Source of the DNA: an uncultured Treponema sp. | GTDB lineage: Bacteria; Spirochaetota; Spirochaetia; Treponematales; Treponemataceae | DNA: 35,690 bases | Assembly: GCA_900317625.1 (NCBI GenBank) | Contig: ONHK01000019.1 | Coordinates: 1-35,690 of the forward strand | Reading direction: 5' to 3' | Part shown: one piece after another, positions 9,240 through 15,841 of the stretch | Position numbering within the stretch: position 1 is the first letter of the stretch | Layout: each line of letters opens with the position of its first letter | Made by a program: the position numbers and the translations under genes | The notes under the pieces: generated by a model | Seen by the model: the letters and a program-made list of their open reading frames with translations, nothing else | What the model was told of the DNA's origin: nothing | Databases searched by the model: none

Positions 9240-9657
9240 TATATTGAAAACTTATGTTTGATTTTTTAACTGATTTTGTTAATTCGTTCGCCAGATTTTG
9301 TTTTCAAATTTTAATGAAGAAATAAAGATTGGCGGAAAATAAAAAGCACCGAAATTTTTCAAAATTAACAAGAAAAGTCAGCATAAAAAATTTAAAATAT
9401 GAGAAAATTTTCAATCTTAAAAAAAATGCGAAAAACGCTATGTTTTCATTAAAACGACAAATTATATGAACAATCCATTCAAAATGCGTTTTTTCGATAA
9501 AAATATATTAGATATATTAGATATATTACTTTTTATCATATATTTCTAATTCAATATATTATCTTATTTTTAATAAATTATATTATCTTTTATATTATCT
9601 TTTATATTATCTTTATTATTTTTTATCTAATTTTTATTAGTAATTTTAATAATACTA
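9240..9657. other. AT-rich leader region with tandem repeats
   Basis: No gene is visible in this stretch. It is extremely AT-rich and holds short tandem repeats: TATATTAGA-type units around 9507-9531 and three TTATATTATCTT-type units around 9577-9612. Such low-melting tandem repeats are typical next to plasmid origins or as bent DNA upstream of partition promoters. A role in strand opening or protein binding is inference. Confidence 0.5.
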
Positions 9658-9691
9658 TTGATTAGTTTTATTATTTATGTTAGAATTCTAA
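9658..9691 (+). promoter_or_regulatory. parA promoter overlapped by a palindromic operator
   Basis: A -35 element TTGATT (9658-9663), a 17-bp spacer and a -10 element TAGAAT (9681-9686) form a good sigma-70 promoter. The -10 lies inside the perfect 12-bp palindrome TTAGAATTCTAA (9680-9691). Partition operons are commonly repressed by their own products at such sites, so autoregulation by ParA or its partner is likely. Confidence 0.6.
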
Positions 9692-9736
9692 TATTCACAA
9701 AAAGAAAAATATCAGATTTTTCAAGGAGGCCTAAAA

Positions 9737-10492
9737 ATTAAAGTTATCACATTGGCACTTGCAAAAGGCGGAGTAGGGAAGTCGAGCATATCATTAAGCC
9801 TCGCTGCGGAACTCGCAAAAAAACACAAGACAGTTCTTATTGACGGAGACGTTCAAGGAAACAGCTCCTCAACTCTTGTGTCAGAAACAAAATTTGAACT
9901 CGCAGATATTTTGAACGGAAAATGCTACGTTGAAGATGCGGTTGTAAAAACAGAAATTCCAAATCTTTTTGTAATCCCGACTGTTGCCACAGAAAACAAC
10001 CTGAGAATCTACAAGGCGCAAAAAGCCAGCGATGAACCAGAAGTTTTTATGGACATCACAGATGAACTTGCAAAACTCGGATTTGAATACGTTATAATCG
10101 ACACATCTCCGGCATTCGACGCATTCGAGGGAAATATCTTCCTTGCGACGGATGAAGTGATTCCTGTAATGCTACTTGACCCGTATTCTTTTGATGGACT
10201 TACAATGTTCAAAAAAAATCTGGAGGAATTCCGCACAAAACATAAAAGACAGCTTTCTGATTCAAAGGCTGTGATAAAAAGAATCGTCCTGAACAATTAC
10301 GACTCGCGCCTTGCGCTTTCAAGAAATATCCTGGAAGTAATGCAGAAACAAAGCGAATATAAGACATATCTTATTCCGACCGAGCAGAATTTCAAACGTT
10401 CTGTAAATCAAAAAACCCCTGTTCAATACATTGCAGGAACAAAAGCCCAGGTTTTGAAAGGACTTGAAGAATTGGCAGGAGACGTTGAATAA
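9737..10492 (+). CDS. parA: ParA-family partition ATPase
   Basis: A 251-residue ParA/Soj-type Walker ATPase that positions replicons before division. The deviant Walker A AKGGVGKSS lies near the N-terminus. DGDVQGNSS follows, and IIDTSPAF is the Walker B region. The start is unusual. The family's N-terminal strand (KVITLALAKGG) is encoded from 9737, whose first codon is ATT, and a perfect AAGGAGG (9723-9729) lies seven bases before it. No ATG, GTG or TTG exists in frame between that site and TTG 9752, which is 22 bases away and would delete the strand. The stop overlaps the next start (TAATG), so the two are coupled. Partner candidates are the next protein and the iterons. Confidence 0.9.
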   Translation: MKVITLALAKGGVGKSSISLSLAAELAKKHKTVLIDGDVQGNSSSTLVSETKFELADILNGKCYVEDAVVKTEIPNLFVIPTVATENNLRIYKAQKASDEPEVFMDITDELAKLGFEYVIIDTSPAFDAFEGNIFLATDEVIPVMLLDPYSFDGLTMFKKNLEEFRTKHKRQLSDSKAVIKRIVLNNYDSRLALSRNILEVMQKQSEYKTYLIPTEQNFKRSVNQKTPVQYIAGTKAQVLKGLEELAGDVE

Positions 10493-10872
10493 TGGCTATC
10501 ATGAAAAAACCTTCAAACGAACTTCCAAAAGAATTCGTTTCGCAGGCAATGGAAACATTAAGTTCAGAAACACAAGAAACTGAAAAACCGAAAATTTCCG
10601 CTTCAACAGTAAAAACACGGCCGGTTATCGCAACGGCACCAGTTTTTTCAGACCAGAAAAACGAAAAGAAAAATTCCTCTGGAAAATACAGCGATGTAAT
10701 AAACCTGAAGCTTCCAAAAGGAGAACGTAACCGGCTGAAAGGACTTTGCGCCCAGTTTGGAATTTCAATGAACCAGTTCATTCTGTATTCAATCTACGAA
10801 CTTGAAGAAAAAATCATGGACGGAAAATGTACAGTTTCCCAAATGGGAGTGCGGGAAATAGCTCAGCAATAA
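10492..10872 (+). CDS. small partition partner protein, probable ribbon-helix-helix DNA-binding
   Basis: A 126-residue protein whose start overlaps the parA stop by one base, the usual layout for a ParA partner. The first 60 residues are polar and look disordered. The C-terminal part, from KYSDVINLKLPKGERNRLKG to about residue 110, has the pattern of an Arc/MetJ-type fold: a short strand (DVINLKL), a helix and a second helix after FGISMNQF. Small plasmids often replace ParB with such a protein (for example ParG or omega), which binds a repeated centromere and represses the operon. I propose that role here, with the adjacent CTAG repeats or the palindrome in the promoter as possible targets. 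There is no direct family match I can name. Confidence 0.65.
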   Translation: MAIMKKPSNELPKEFVSQAMETLSSETQETEKPKISASTVKTRPVIATAPVFSDQKNEKKNSSGKYSDVINLKLPKGERNRLKGLCAQFGISMNQFILYSIYELEEKIMDGKCTVSQMGVREIAQQ

Positions 10873-10880
10873 AATCCGGC

Positions 10881-10926
10881 AAAAGAGGTATGGAGTTTAC
10901 TAGTAAGTACAATCCGTACCTCTTTT
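10881..10926 (+). terminator. parA operon terminator with an iteron in its loop
   Basis: Stem AAAAGAGGTA (10881-10890) pairs perfectly with TACCTCTTTT (10917-10926), followed by more T. The 26-base loop contains the first iteron (10891-10907), including the palindrome TTACTAGTAA. It ends the partition operon just before the iteron array. Confidence 0.7.
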
Positions 10927-11227
10927 TATTTTTAAGGAATTTTCTAGTTAGTAATTGGAAAAAACTAGGAAGTCGATGGAAAATCCTAGTAAGATAGAAA
11001 AAAATTGAAAAAAATGCTTGGAATCAGCTAGTAAAAATATTCAGAAAAAAGCCTTTATTTTTGGAATTCTCTAGTATGAAAATGGCAATATCTAGTAAGT
11101 AAAAGGAGTTTTCTAGCAATCAAAAGGAAAAAACTAGGAAGTTATGGAATCAGCTAGTGAACAAAAGGAAAAAACTAGGAACAAAAAATGGCAACAACTA
11201 GTAAGAATCTTGGCAACAACTAGTAAG
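10891..11227 (+). repeat. origin iteron array, 13 direct copies
   Basis: Thirteen direct copies of a 17-bp motif, consensus TGGAANNNNCTAGTAAG, all with exactly six bases between GG and CTAG. They begin at 10891, 10935, 10956, 10977, 11019, 11062, 11083, 11104, 11125, 11145, 11166, 11189 and 11211. Most steps are 20-23 bases, chiefly 21 (two helical turns), and three gaps are near twice that (42-44), where decayed copies may lie. Direct repeats of this length beside a Rep_3 initiator gene are the usual binding sites for the initiator. A centromere role for the partition protein is the main alternative. The tract is not a CRISPR array: the gaps are only 3-6 bases in the tight part. Confidence 0.9.
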
Positions 11228-11366
11228 ATAACTCTGTAAAATCTTATATATCAAGAAAATACACACTGCCAATATTAAATATAAATTTAAATATTAAGTA
11301 AAAGAATTCTGTAATATTTAAATTTATATAAATAATATTAACAAATTTTCACAAAGTAACTAAAAT
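11228..11366. other. AT-rich stretch between iterons and rep, candidate unwinding element
   Basis: No gene is visible. The stretch is almost entirely A and T, with inverted blocks built on AATATTAAATATAAATTT and its partner near 11310-11335. ATTTTCACA (11345-11353) is one mismatch from the DnaA-box form TTWTNCACA. An AT-rich stretch next to iterons is the usual place of strand opening in iteron plasmids. This is a position-based inference. Confidence 0.5.
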
Positions 11367-11370
11367 TTGC

Positions 11371-11399
11371 TTGCACACCTAGTAAGTTTGATTTATATT
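11371..11399 (+). promoter_or_regulatory. rep promoter with a half iteron in the spacer
   Basis: TTGCAC (11371-11376), a 17-bp spacer and TATATT (11394-11399) form a strong sigma-70 promoter. The spacer contains CCTAGTAAG, the right half of the iteron. Rep_3 initiators commonly repress their own promoter through such half-sites, so autorepression fits. The expected transcript start is close to the ATG at 11406. Confidence 0.6.
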
Positions 11400-11405
11400 C
11401 AAGTT

Positions 11406-12509
11406 ATGGGGAAAAAGGAAACGGGTGGAATTTTGAATTTTAAAAATTCATCATTGGAAACAACAGATCTGGTTCTTACTGGAGATGAATCGACAAAACC
11501 ATCGTATTTGATTCAAAAAAATGCGATGAGCAAAGCTTATTATAAAATTTCTGCAATGGGAAAAAAACTGATTTCAATGGCAATGGCAGTTAACAACATG
11601 CAGAAAACAATTTTTGGTGATACAAATTATTACGAGGCAAAATTTTCCTTCAATGATTTTTTTAAATCAATGGGAATTTCTATTGGCGGAACAAGCATTG
11701 AACGAATTGCTGAATGTGCCGATGAATGTGTTCATTTTGTAATAAATTTTCACACAGATGATTTGCAGAATTTTATTCCGCTTTTTTCATTGATTCAGAT
11801 TGATAAAAGCAACAAAATTCTTCGTTTTGTGTTCAATCCGATTATCAATAACTTTTTGGAACAGCAGGCTGGTCATCATAAAATAAATTTTCTGGAATAC
11901 GGAAAACTCCGCTCAACTTATGCAATGCGCTATTATGATATTTTTGAACAGTACAAAGGCTTTGCAGGAAAAAACGGAAATCCGAAAAATACATGGACTT
12001 GCTCGCTTTCTTTTGATGAGATAAAAAATCTTTTTCAGCTGGATGAAATTTACCAGAACAGAACGGACAACTTCAAAAAATTTGTAATAACCGAGCCAAT
12101 AAAAGAATTGAACGAAAAAATCACTTCAATGAAAGTCATAAAGCAGGATTGGCTGAAAACCGGAAAAAAACATACGGGAGTTCGTTTTACAATTATGAGG
12201 ACTGAGGCTGGAGTGACTGATTATGATAAAGTTTCTCCGTATTTAAATTTTATTGAAGAGCAGGCGGACAGAACTCTTGTTTGCCAAAATGCTGAACTTT
12301 ATCTTTCGTTGCTTCAAAAAGAGAATGTAGTTGTCAAGATTGATTTGGAATCTGCTAGTGATTCAACAGACGGTTCTGAATTAAGACAGTTGAAGCTTCT
12401 TTGTGAAATGGCGCTTAACGATTTGAAGGAACAAAAGAAAAGCGGCAAAAAACTAGCAAATGCCAAAAAGCCTGAAATTTATCAGAATGAATTTGTTCTT
12501 GAAAATTAG
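11406..12509 (+). CDS. rep: plasmid replication initiator, Rep_3/RepB family
   Basis: A 367-residue initiator with the tandem winged-helix pattern of the Rep_3 family. It has an early LIQKNAMSKAYYKISAMGKK helix, then a KLRSTYAMRYYDIFEQYKG block near residue 172 that matches the conserved SxYxxRxYxxx signature. A DEIKNLFQLDEIY and EPIKELNEK region follows. These proteins bind direct repeats and open the origin. I place the start at ATG 11406. The longer frame from TTG 11367 runs through the promoter and cannot be translated from it. With a transcript start near 11406 the message would be leaderless or nearly so, and no ribosome site precedes it. Iterons flank the gene, and two more CTAG motifs lie in its 3' end. 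Confidence 0.88.
   Translation: MGKKETGGILNFKNSSLETTDLVLTGDESTKPSYLIQKNAMSKAYYKISAMGKKLISMAMAVNNMQKTIFGDTNYYEAKFSFNDFFKSMGISIGGTSIERIAECADECVHFVINFHTDDLQNFIPLFSLIQIDKSNKILRFVFNPIINNFLEQQAGHHKINFLEYGKLRSTYAMRYYDIFEQYKGFAGKNGNPKNTWTCSLSFDEIKNLFQLDEIYQNRTDNFKKFVITEPIKELNEKITSMKVIKQDWLKTGKKHTGVRFTIMRTEAGVTDYDKVSPYLNFIEEQADRTLVCQNAELYLSLLQKENVVVKIDLESASDSTDGSELRQLKLLCEMALNDLKEQKKSGKKLANAKKPEIYQNEFVLEN
12346..12362 (+). repeat. iteron copy inside the rep coding region
   Basis: Reads TGGAATCTGCTAGTGAT with the standard GG-N6-CTAG spacing. It lies near the 3' end of rep. Confidence 0.55.
12449..12465 (-). repeat. inverted iteron-like copy inside rep
   Basis: The minus strand reads TGGCATTTGCTAGTTTT. 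The core spacing is right but the tail is weak, so this may be chance. Confidence 0.35.
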
Positions 12510-12560
12510 ACAAAAAACTCAAAAAAGCTGAAAAGACTTGTCAGAATGAATTCTGTTGCG

Positions 12561-12600
12561 TATAGCGGGAAGTATTTTGATTTCCCGCTATATTTTTTTT
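12561..12600 (+). terminator. rep terminator
   Basis: TATAGCGGGAA (12561-12571) pairs with TTCCCGCTATA (12582-12592), followed by eight T. This is a strong intrinsic terminator 52 bases after the rep stop. Confidence 0.88.
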
Positions 12601-12620
12601 AACTCAAAAAGAAAAAGTAA

Positions 12621-12788
12621 CTTACTAGTAAATTCCAATCTTTTGGGTCAATGTTTCTGTTTTTGGAAAAAACTAGTAACTTCTGTTTTTCTTCTTTGCT
12701 TTGGAATTTGCTAGTAAGTTGTGTTTGACTGGAGTTTACTAGTGAATTGGTGGAATTTTCTAGTAATAAAATGGCGAGAACTAGTATT
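12621..12788. repeat. second iteron group behind rep, six copies
   Basis: Six copies of the same 17-bp motif. One is inverted (12621-12637) and five are direct, beginning at 12664, 12702, 12730, 12751 and 12772. Steps are irregular except for two of 21 bases at the end. A second, looser group on the far side of rep could serve handcuffing or copy control, or be part of a centromere. Confidence 0.85.
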
Positions 12789-12970
12789 TTGTTATAAAAA
12801 AGTGCACATATTGAGATAAATAAATTTATTGTGAATTCGTTAATATTATGTATTCTTTTTTTTACAGTTTAAAACTTAGTAAATTTAAATTTGGTGAATT
12901 TTATTTTTTTCGGAATTTTATGACAGAATCAGCCATTCGACACAATCAAAAATAACTGATATATTTTTTG

Positions 12971-13036
12971 CAACCGCGCAGTTTATGATTCCTCAAAAAC
13001 TCCTGCGCGTAAAAAATTAAAATCCTTAAGGAGGTG
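12971..13036 (+). promoter_or_regulatory. structured leader of the VUT gene, candidate translational riboswitch
   Basis: A 7-bp GC-rich stem (CGCGCAG 12975-12981 with CTGCGCG 13003-13009) closes a 21-base loop. It is followed by TAAAAAATTAA and then the AAGGAGG ribosome site (13028-13034). CTCCT (13000-13004), at the loop-stem edge, can pair with AGGAG (13029-13033), so stem formation and ribosome-site masking would compete. A hairpin plus an A-rich tail ahead of a VUT transporter recalls preQ1-type leaders, but the loop is longer than in the preQ1-I form I know. The class is not settled. The gap 12789-12970 before it is AT-rich with no gene seen. Confidence 0.35.
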
Positions 13037-13040
13037 TGAA

Positions 13041-13787
13041 ATGAAGAAATTTCACAGTCTTATCAAAGAAGAGCTGAAGGACATTTCGCTTTTGCTCAGA
13101 AGTATTCCTTCGCTTACCGTTTCAATTTTTTTCCTTTCTGTTGTGTGTGCAAATCTTCTTGCGAACAAGGAACTTATCAGTTTTAAGTATGTTGTTCTGG
13201 ATTGCGGCTTTGCTTTTAGCTGGATTATGTTTTTGTGCATGGACATAATCTGCAAAAGATGGGGCGCAAAGGCTAGCATTGAAGTCTCTGTTGTCGCGCT
13301 GGTCGTGAATCTTTCTGTCTGCGGAATTTTTGCCTTGCTCAGCAAAACTCCTGGAATGTGGGGAGAATTTTACGCCACAGAAAACATCGAGGTGAACAAA
13401 GCTTTGAACGCAACTTTTGGTGGCTCGTGGTACGTTGTTTTGGGGTCGGCTCTGGCTTTTACAGTTTCTTCTATTATAAATGCAGTTTTAAATTCTGCGG
13501 TTGGACGAACTGTAAAATCCAACGGATTTTTTGCGTTTGCGCTCCGTTCTTATTTTTCAACGATGGTTGGCCAGCTTGCGGATAACTTTATTTTTGCAAC
13601 TGTTGTTTCTAAGATATTTTTTGGATGGACTTGGACTCAGGTTTTTGTCTGTTCTGCAATCGGTGCTGTCTTTGAGCTTTTTGCGGAAGTTGTTTTCAGC
13701 GGAATCGGCTATAAAGTTGTAAAAAAATGGGAAGCAGAAGAAGTCGGAAAAGAATATTTTGAATATTTAAAGGCAAAGTCAAAATGA
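13041..13787 (+). CDS. VUT family integral membrane protein, probable queuosine-precursor transporter
   Basis: A 248-residue polytopic membrane protein of the VUT_1 (YhhQ-like) family. About six hydrophobic segments are visible, including SLTVSIFFLSVVCANLLANK, YVVLDCGFAFSWIMFLCMDI and SIEVSVVALVVNLSVCGIFA. Family hallmarks include the early CANLLANK segment and a late DNFIFA segment. Members import precursors of the tRNA base queuosine (preQ0 or preQ1). The start has a strong AAGGAGG six bases upstream. The gene overlaps the following dehydrogenase by four bases (ATGA), indicating one transcript. The transport substrate is inferred from the family, and the leader hairpin would fit control by such a ligand. 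A Gly-rich EFYATENIEVN loop lies between segments. Confidence 0.82.
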   Translation: MKKFHSLIKEELKDISLLLRSIPSLTVSIFFLSVVCANLLANKELISFKYVVLDCGFAFSWIMFLCMDIICKRWGAKASIEVSVVALVVNLSVCGIFALLSKTPGMWGEFYATENIEVNKALNATFGGSWYVVLGSALAFTVSSIINAVLNSAVGRTVKSNGFFAFALRSYFSTMVGQLADNFIFATVVSKIFFGWTWTQVFVCSAIGAVFELFAEVVFSGIGYKVVKKWEAEEVGKEYFEYLKAKSK

Positions 13788-14467
13788 AAATATTGATAAC
13801 AGGAACTTCAGGCGGGATTGGAAAAGCCACAGCGATAAAATTTTTAAAAGAAGGCCATTCTGTTTTTGGAATAGACATAAAATCAGATTCAATAAGCGGA
13901 ACTTTTTTGGAAGCGGAAAACTATACCCACTTTATTGCAGATATTTCCAAAAAAGATGAGTTGCCGGTTCTTGATGATGTAGAGATTCTTGTGAATAATG
14001 CAGGAATTCAGAGCGGAACAAAAAAAGATATAGAAGTTAATCTTTTGGGAACAATGAACGTTACTGAAAAATATGCGTTTCAAAAAGCGATAAAATCCGT
14101 GCTGTTTATAAGTTCTGTTTCGGCGCTCAGCGGAAATGAATTTTCTGAATATGTTGCTTCAAAGGCTGGAATTAATGGATATATGAAAAATTGTGCTATC
14201 CGGCTTGCGAATAAATTCCGGGCGACAAGCAATTCTTTATGCTTTGGTGGCGTTATGACTGAACTGAACAGACCGGTGCTAGAAAACCCAAAGCTATGGG
14301 AAAAAATCATGGATGTAACACCGTTGAAAAGATGGATTTCTGCGGAAGAAGCCGCTGAATGGTGTTACTTTCTGACTGTTACAAATACTTTTTGCACAGG
14401 ACAGGCGATTGACGTTTCCGGCGGAGAACGGAACTGTGCGGATTTGTTTGTTTGGCCGGAAGAATAG
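13784..14467 (+). CDS. short-chain dehydrogenase/reductase
   Basis: A 227-residue classical short-chain dehydrogenase that uses NAD(P)(H). The N-terminus MKILITGTSGGIGKATAIKF carries the TGxxxGxG dinucleotide-binding loop. VNNAG lies near residue 70, the catalytic serine pair is in LFISSVSAL, and the Y-x3-K pair is Y123 and K127. The C-terminal GQAIDVSGGE is also typical. It overlaps the VUT gene by four bases, so the two are coupled. The substrate cannot be read from the sequence. A role in the same pathway as the transporter is possible but unproven. It ends before a bidirectional terminator. Confidence 0.87.
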   Translation: MKILITGTSGGIGKATAIKFLKEGHSVFGIDIKSDSISGTFLEAENYTHFIADISKKDELPVLDDVEILVNNAGIQSGTKKDIEVNLLGTMNVTEKYAFQKAIKSVLFISSVSALSGNEFSEYVASKAGINGYMKNCAIRLANKFRATSNSLCFGGVMTELNRPVLENPKLWEKIMDVTPLKRWISAEEAAEWCYFLTVTNTFCTGQAIDVSGGERNCADLFVWPEE

Positions 14468-14476
14468 GTTTTGGAT

Positions 14477-14516
14477 AAAAAAATCCATCTGAAAAATAAT
14501 TCAGATGGATTTTTTA
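14477..14516. terminator. bidirectional terminator
   Basis: AAATCCATCTGAA (14481-14493) pairs perfectly with TTCAGATGGATTT (14500-14512). A-rich sequence on the left and T-rich on the right let it end both the dehydrogenase message and the small minus-strand gene facing it. Confidence 0.88.
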
Positions 14517-14528
14517 TTTCAACAAGAA

Positions 14529-14714
14529 TTACTTGATGGAAAGTCCGTGCATTTTAGCTGACTCTCTTAGCCATTTTAATGTTGATTCATATTCGCCTTC
14601 GCGAATTTTTGCGCTTTCGTAGCTTGCCTTTAGTTTGTCAGCCAAAGTCTGATATTCGTGGTCATTTACCAGTTTTTCAAAGTCCGGTTGATTTAATCCA
14701 AATTTTTCATGCAT
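14529..14714 (-). CDS. small conserved-looking protein of unknown function
   Basis: A 61-residue, highly charged protein (MHEKFGLNQPDFEKLVNDHE at its start) predicted to be helical and soluble. I recognise no family. It is supported as a gene by a strong GGAGGC ribosome site at the right distance from its ATG and by the terminator just after its stop. Its length and Lys/Glu-rich helices resemble small regulatory or stress proteins, but nothing in the sequence gives a function. It faces the dehydrogenase gene. The region upstream (14715-14914) is AT-rich and probably holds its promoter. Confidence 0.65.
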   Translation of the reverse strand: MHEKFGLNQPDFEKLVNDHEYQTLADKLKASYESAKIREGEYESTLKWLRESAKMHGLSIK

Positions 14715-14914
14715 AATTGCGCCTCCAGCTTGATGTATTTTTAGATGTCTTTGGAAAACACCTTTTCTATAATAATAATTCAGATTTTAAAAAAATCCAC
14801 AAAAAAATGAATGTTCTGAGAAAATAATTTTTTATGGGTAAAAAATACTCAAAAAATGCGTATAAAATTGACACAAGATTAAAAATTGCTCAAAAGTTTA
14901 TGGTTTTGCGCAAA

Positions 14915-15096
14915 ATTTAGCCGGGCGTTGAGGGCTGGCGCTTGAAGCCCTCTTCGGTGGGTAGCCGAAAACAGGATGTTTGAGGCGTAGGGCGGTTGTC
15001 CGCCCTTGCTGTTGTGGAAATGGCGTCAGAAAAAGACCTTGGGCTTTTTCTGAGTAGCGAAAACCGCAGGTTTGAGCGTTTGTGTCCGTTCTTTTT
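14915..15096. repeat. GC-rich palindromic repeat cluster before hsp20
   Basis: Several hairpins stand in a row. AGGGCGG-TTGT-CCGCCCT (14989-15006) shares both arms with the hairpin at 21175-21192. CAGAAAAAG (15027-15035) pairs with CTTTTTCTG (15044-15052). The open frames on the minus strand here are artefacts of the GC-rich sequence. The cluster ends just before the hsp20 promoter. Confidence 0.6.
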
Positions 15097-15104
15097 TTTA
15101 AAGT

Positions 15105-15119
15105 TGGCACGCTTTTTGC
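15105..15119 (+). promoter_or_regulatory. sigma-54 (RpoN) type promoter of hsp20
   Basis: TGGCAC (15105-15110), five bases, then TTGC (15115-15119 region) is a near-perfect -24/-12 element with GG and GC 12 bases apart. A transcript would start near 15131, followed at once by a short hairpin (GAAAGTT 15132-15138 with AACTTTC 15142-15148). No enhancer-binding protein gene is visible in the window. Confidence 0.6.
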
Positions 15120-15188
15120 ATAATATATTGTGAAAGTTAAAAACTTTCGTATTAAACAAAAAATTACAATGCTGCAGGAGGCATGACT

Positions 15189-15659
15189 ATGATGAATGAA
15201 CTTTCTTTATTGGATTCACTTTTTGACAATTTTGATGGTGTTTATGGCGGCAATTACCGTGGAAGTTATGTTCCTAAAGTTGATGTTATGGAAACAAAAG
15301 ACGCTTATACATTGGATATGGAACTTCCTGGAAGAAACGAAAACGATGTTGACATTCAGCTTGATAGAAATGTGCTGACAATTTCTTCTAAGAAAACTGA
15401 AAAAATTGAGAAAAAAGCTGAAAAATGCGATGAGCATAACGCTTGCAAAAATGACAAGAATGAAGAGGCGAAAAAAGCTGATGAGCCAAAATGGTTGCTT
15501 CGTGAGCGAAAAGTTTGTGGTTTCAGCAGAAGTTTTTCTTTGCCGAATGATGCAAATGGCGAGGAAATTAGTGCTTCCTTTAAAAATGGTATTTTGACGG
15601 TTGTGATTCCACGAAAAGCTGTTAATGTTCCAAAAAGAATTGAAATCAAAGTTGCGTAA
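15189..15659 (+). CDS. Hsp20/alpha-crystallin family small heat-shock protein
   Basis: About 156 residues. The alpha-crystallin domain begins at YVPKVDVMETKDAYTLDMEL and ends with FKNGILTVVIPRK and PKRIEIKVA, the conserved GILTVxIP block. It acts as an ATP-independent holdase that keeps unfolding proteins soluble. A charged Lys/Glu-rich insertion with two cysteines (around KCDEHNACKNDKNEE) lies in the middle of the domain, before WLLRERKVCGFSRSFSLP, longer than in most bacterial members. ATG 15189 is chosen because AGGAGG ends seven bases before it, while ATG 15183 is only one base away. It stands alone between a sigma-54-type promoter and a terminator. Confidence 0.92.
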   Translation: MMNELSLLDSLFDNFDGVYGGNYRGSYVPKVDVMETKDAYTLDMELPGRNENDVDIQLDRNVLTISSKKTEKIEKKAEKCDEHNACKNDKNEEAKKADEPKWLLRERKVCGFSRSFSLPNDANGEEISASFKNGILTVVIPRKAVNVPKRIEIKVA

Positions 15660-15709
15660 TGAAGTTTTGAAGATTTTGCATATTGCCGCATAGATTTCTT
15701 ACGATTGAA

Positions 15710-15750
15710 AGGCGGAAACTGGTTTTTAATGCTGGTTTCCGTCTTTTTTT
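15710..15750 (+). terminator. hsp20 terminator
   Basis: GGCGGAAAC (from 15711) pairs with GTTTCCGTC (15735-15743, one G-T pair), followed by a long T run. It ends the hsp20 transcript about 50 bases after its stop. Confidence 0.8.
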
Positions 15751-15841
15751 TGTTTTTTTGATAAAAGAATATTTTAGAATTTGGATGCTTTTTTTTGCGT
15801 TTTTGTATATATTTCAAATAGGGAAATTTAAGGAATTTTAA

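Noticed and set aside
9752..10492. parA starting at TTG 9752
   Set aside because: The ribosome site is 22 bases away and the start would drop the first beta-strand of the fold. ATT 9737 is well placed.
10891..11227. CRISPR array
   Set aside because: The repeats are 17 bp with only 3-6 bases between copies in the tight part and no spacers of 25-45 bp. No cas genes are nearby, and a Rep_3 gene follows.
11367..11405. rep starting at TTG 11367
   Set aside because: This part overlaps the -35 and -10 of the best promoter, and no ribosome site precedes it.
14898..15159. Two overlapping minus-strand frames before hsp20
   Set aside because: They lie inside hairpin-rich repeat sequence, have no ribosome sites, and one overlaps the sigma-54-type promoter.
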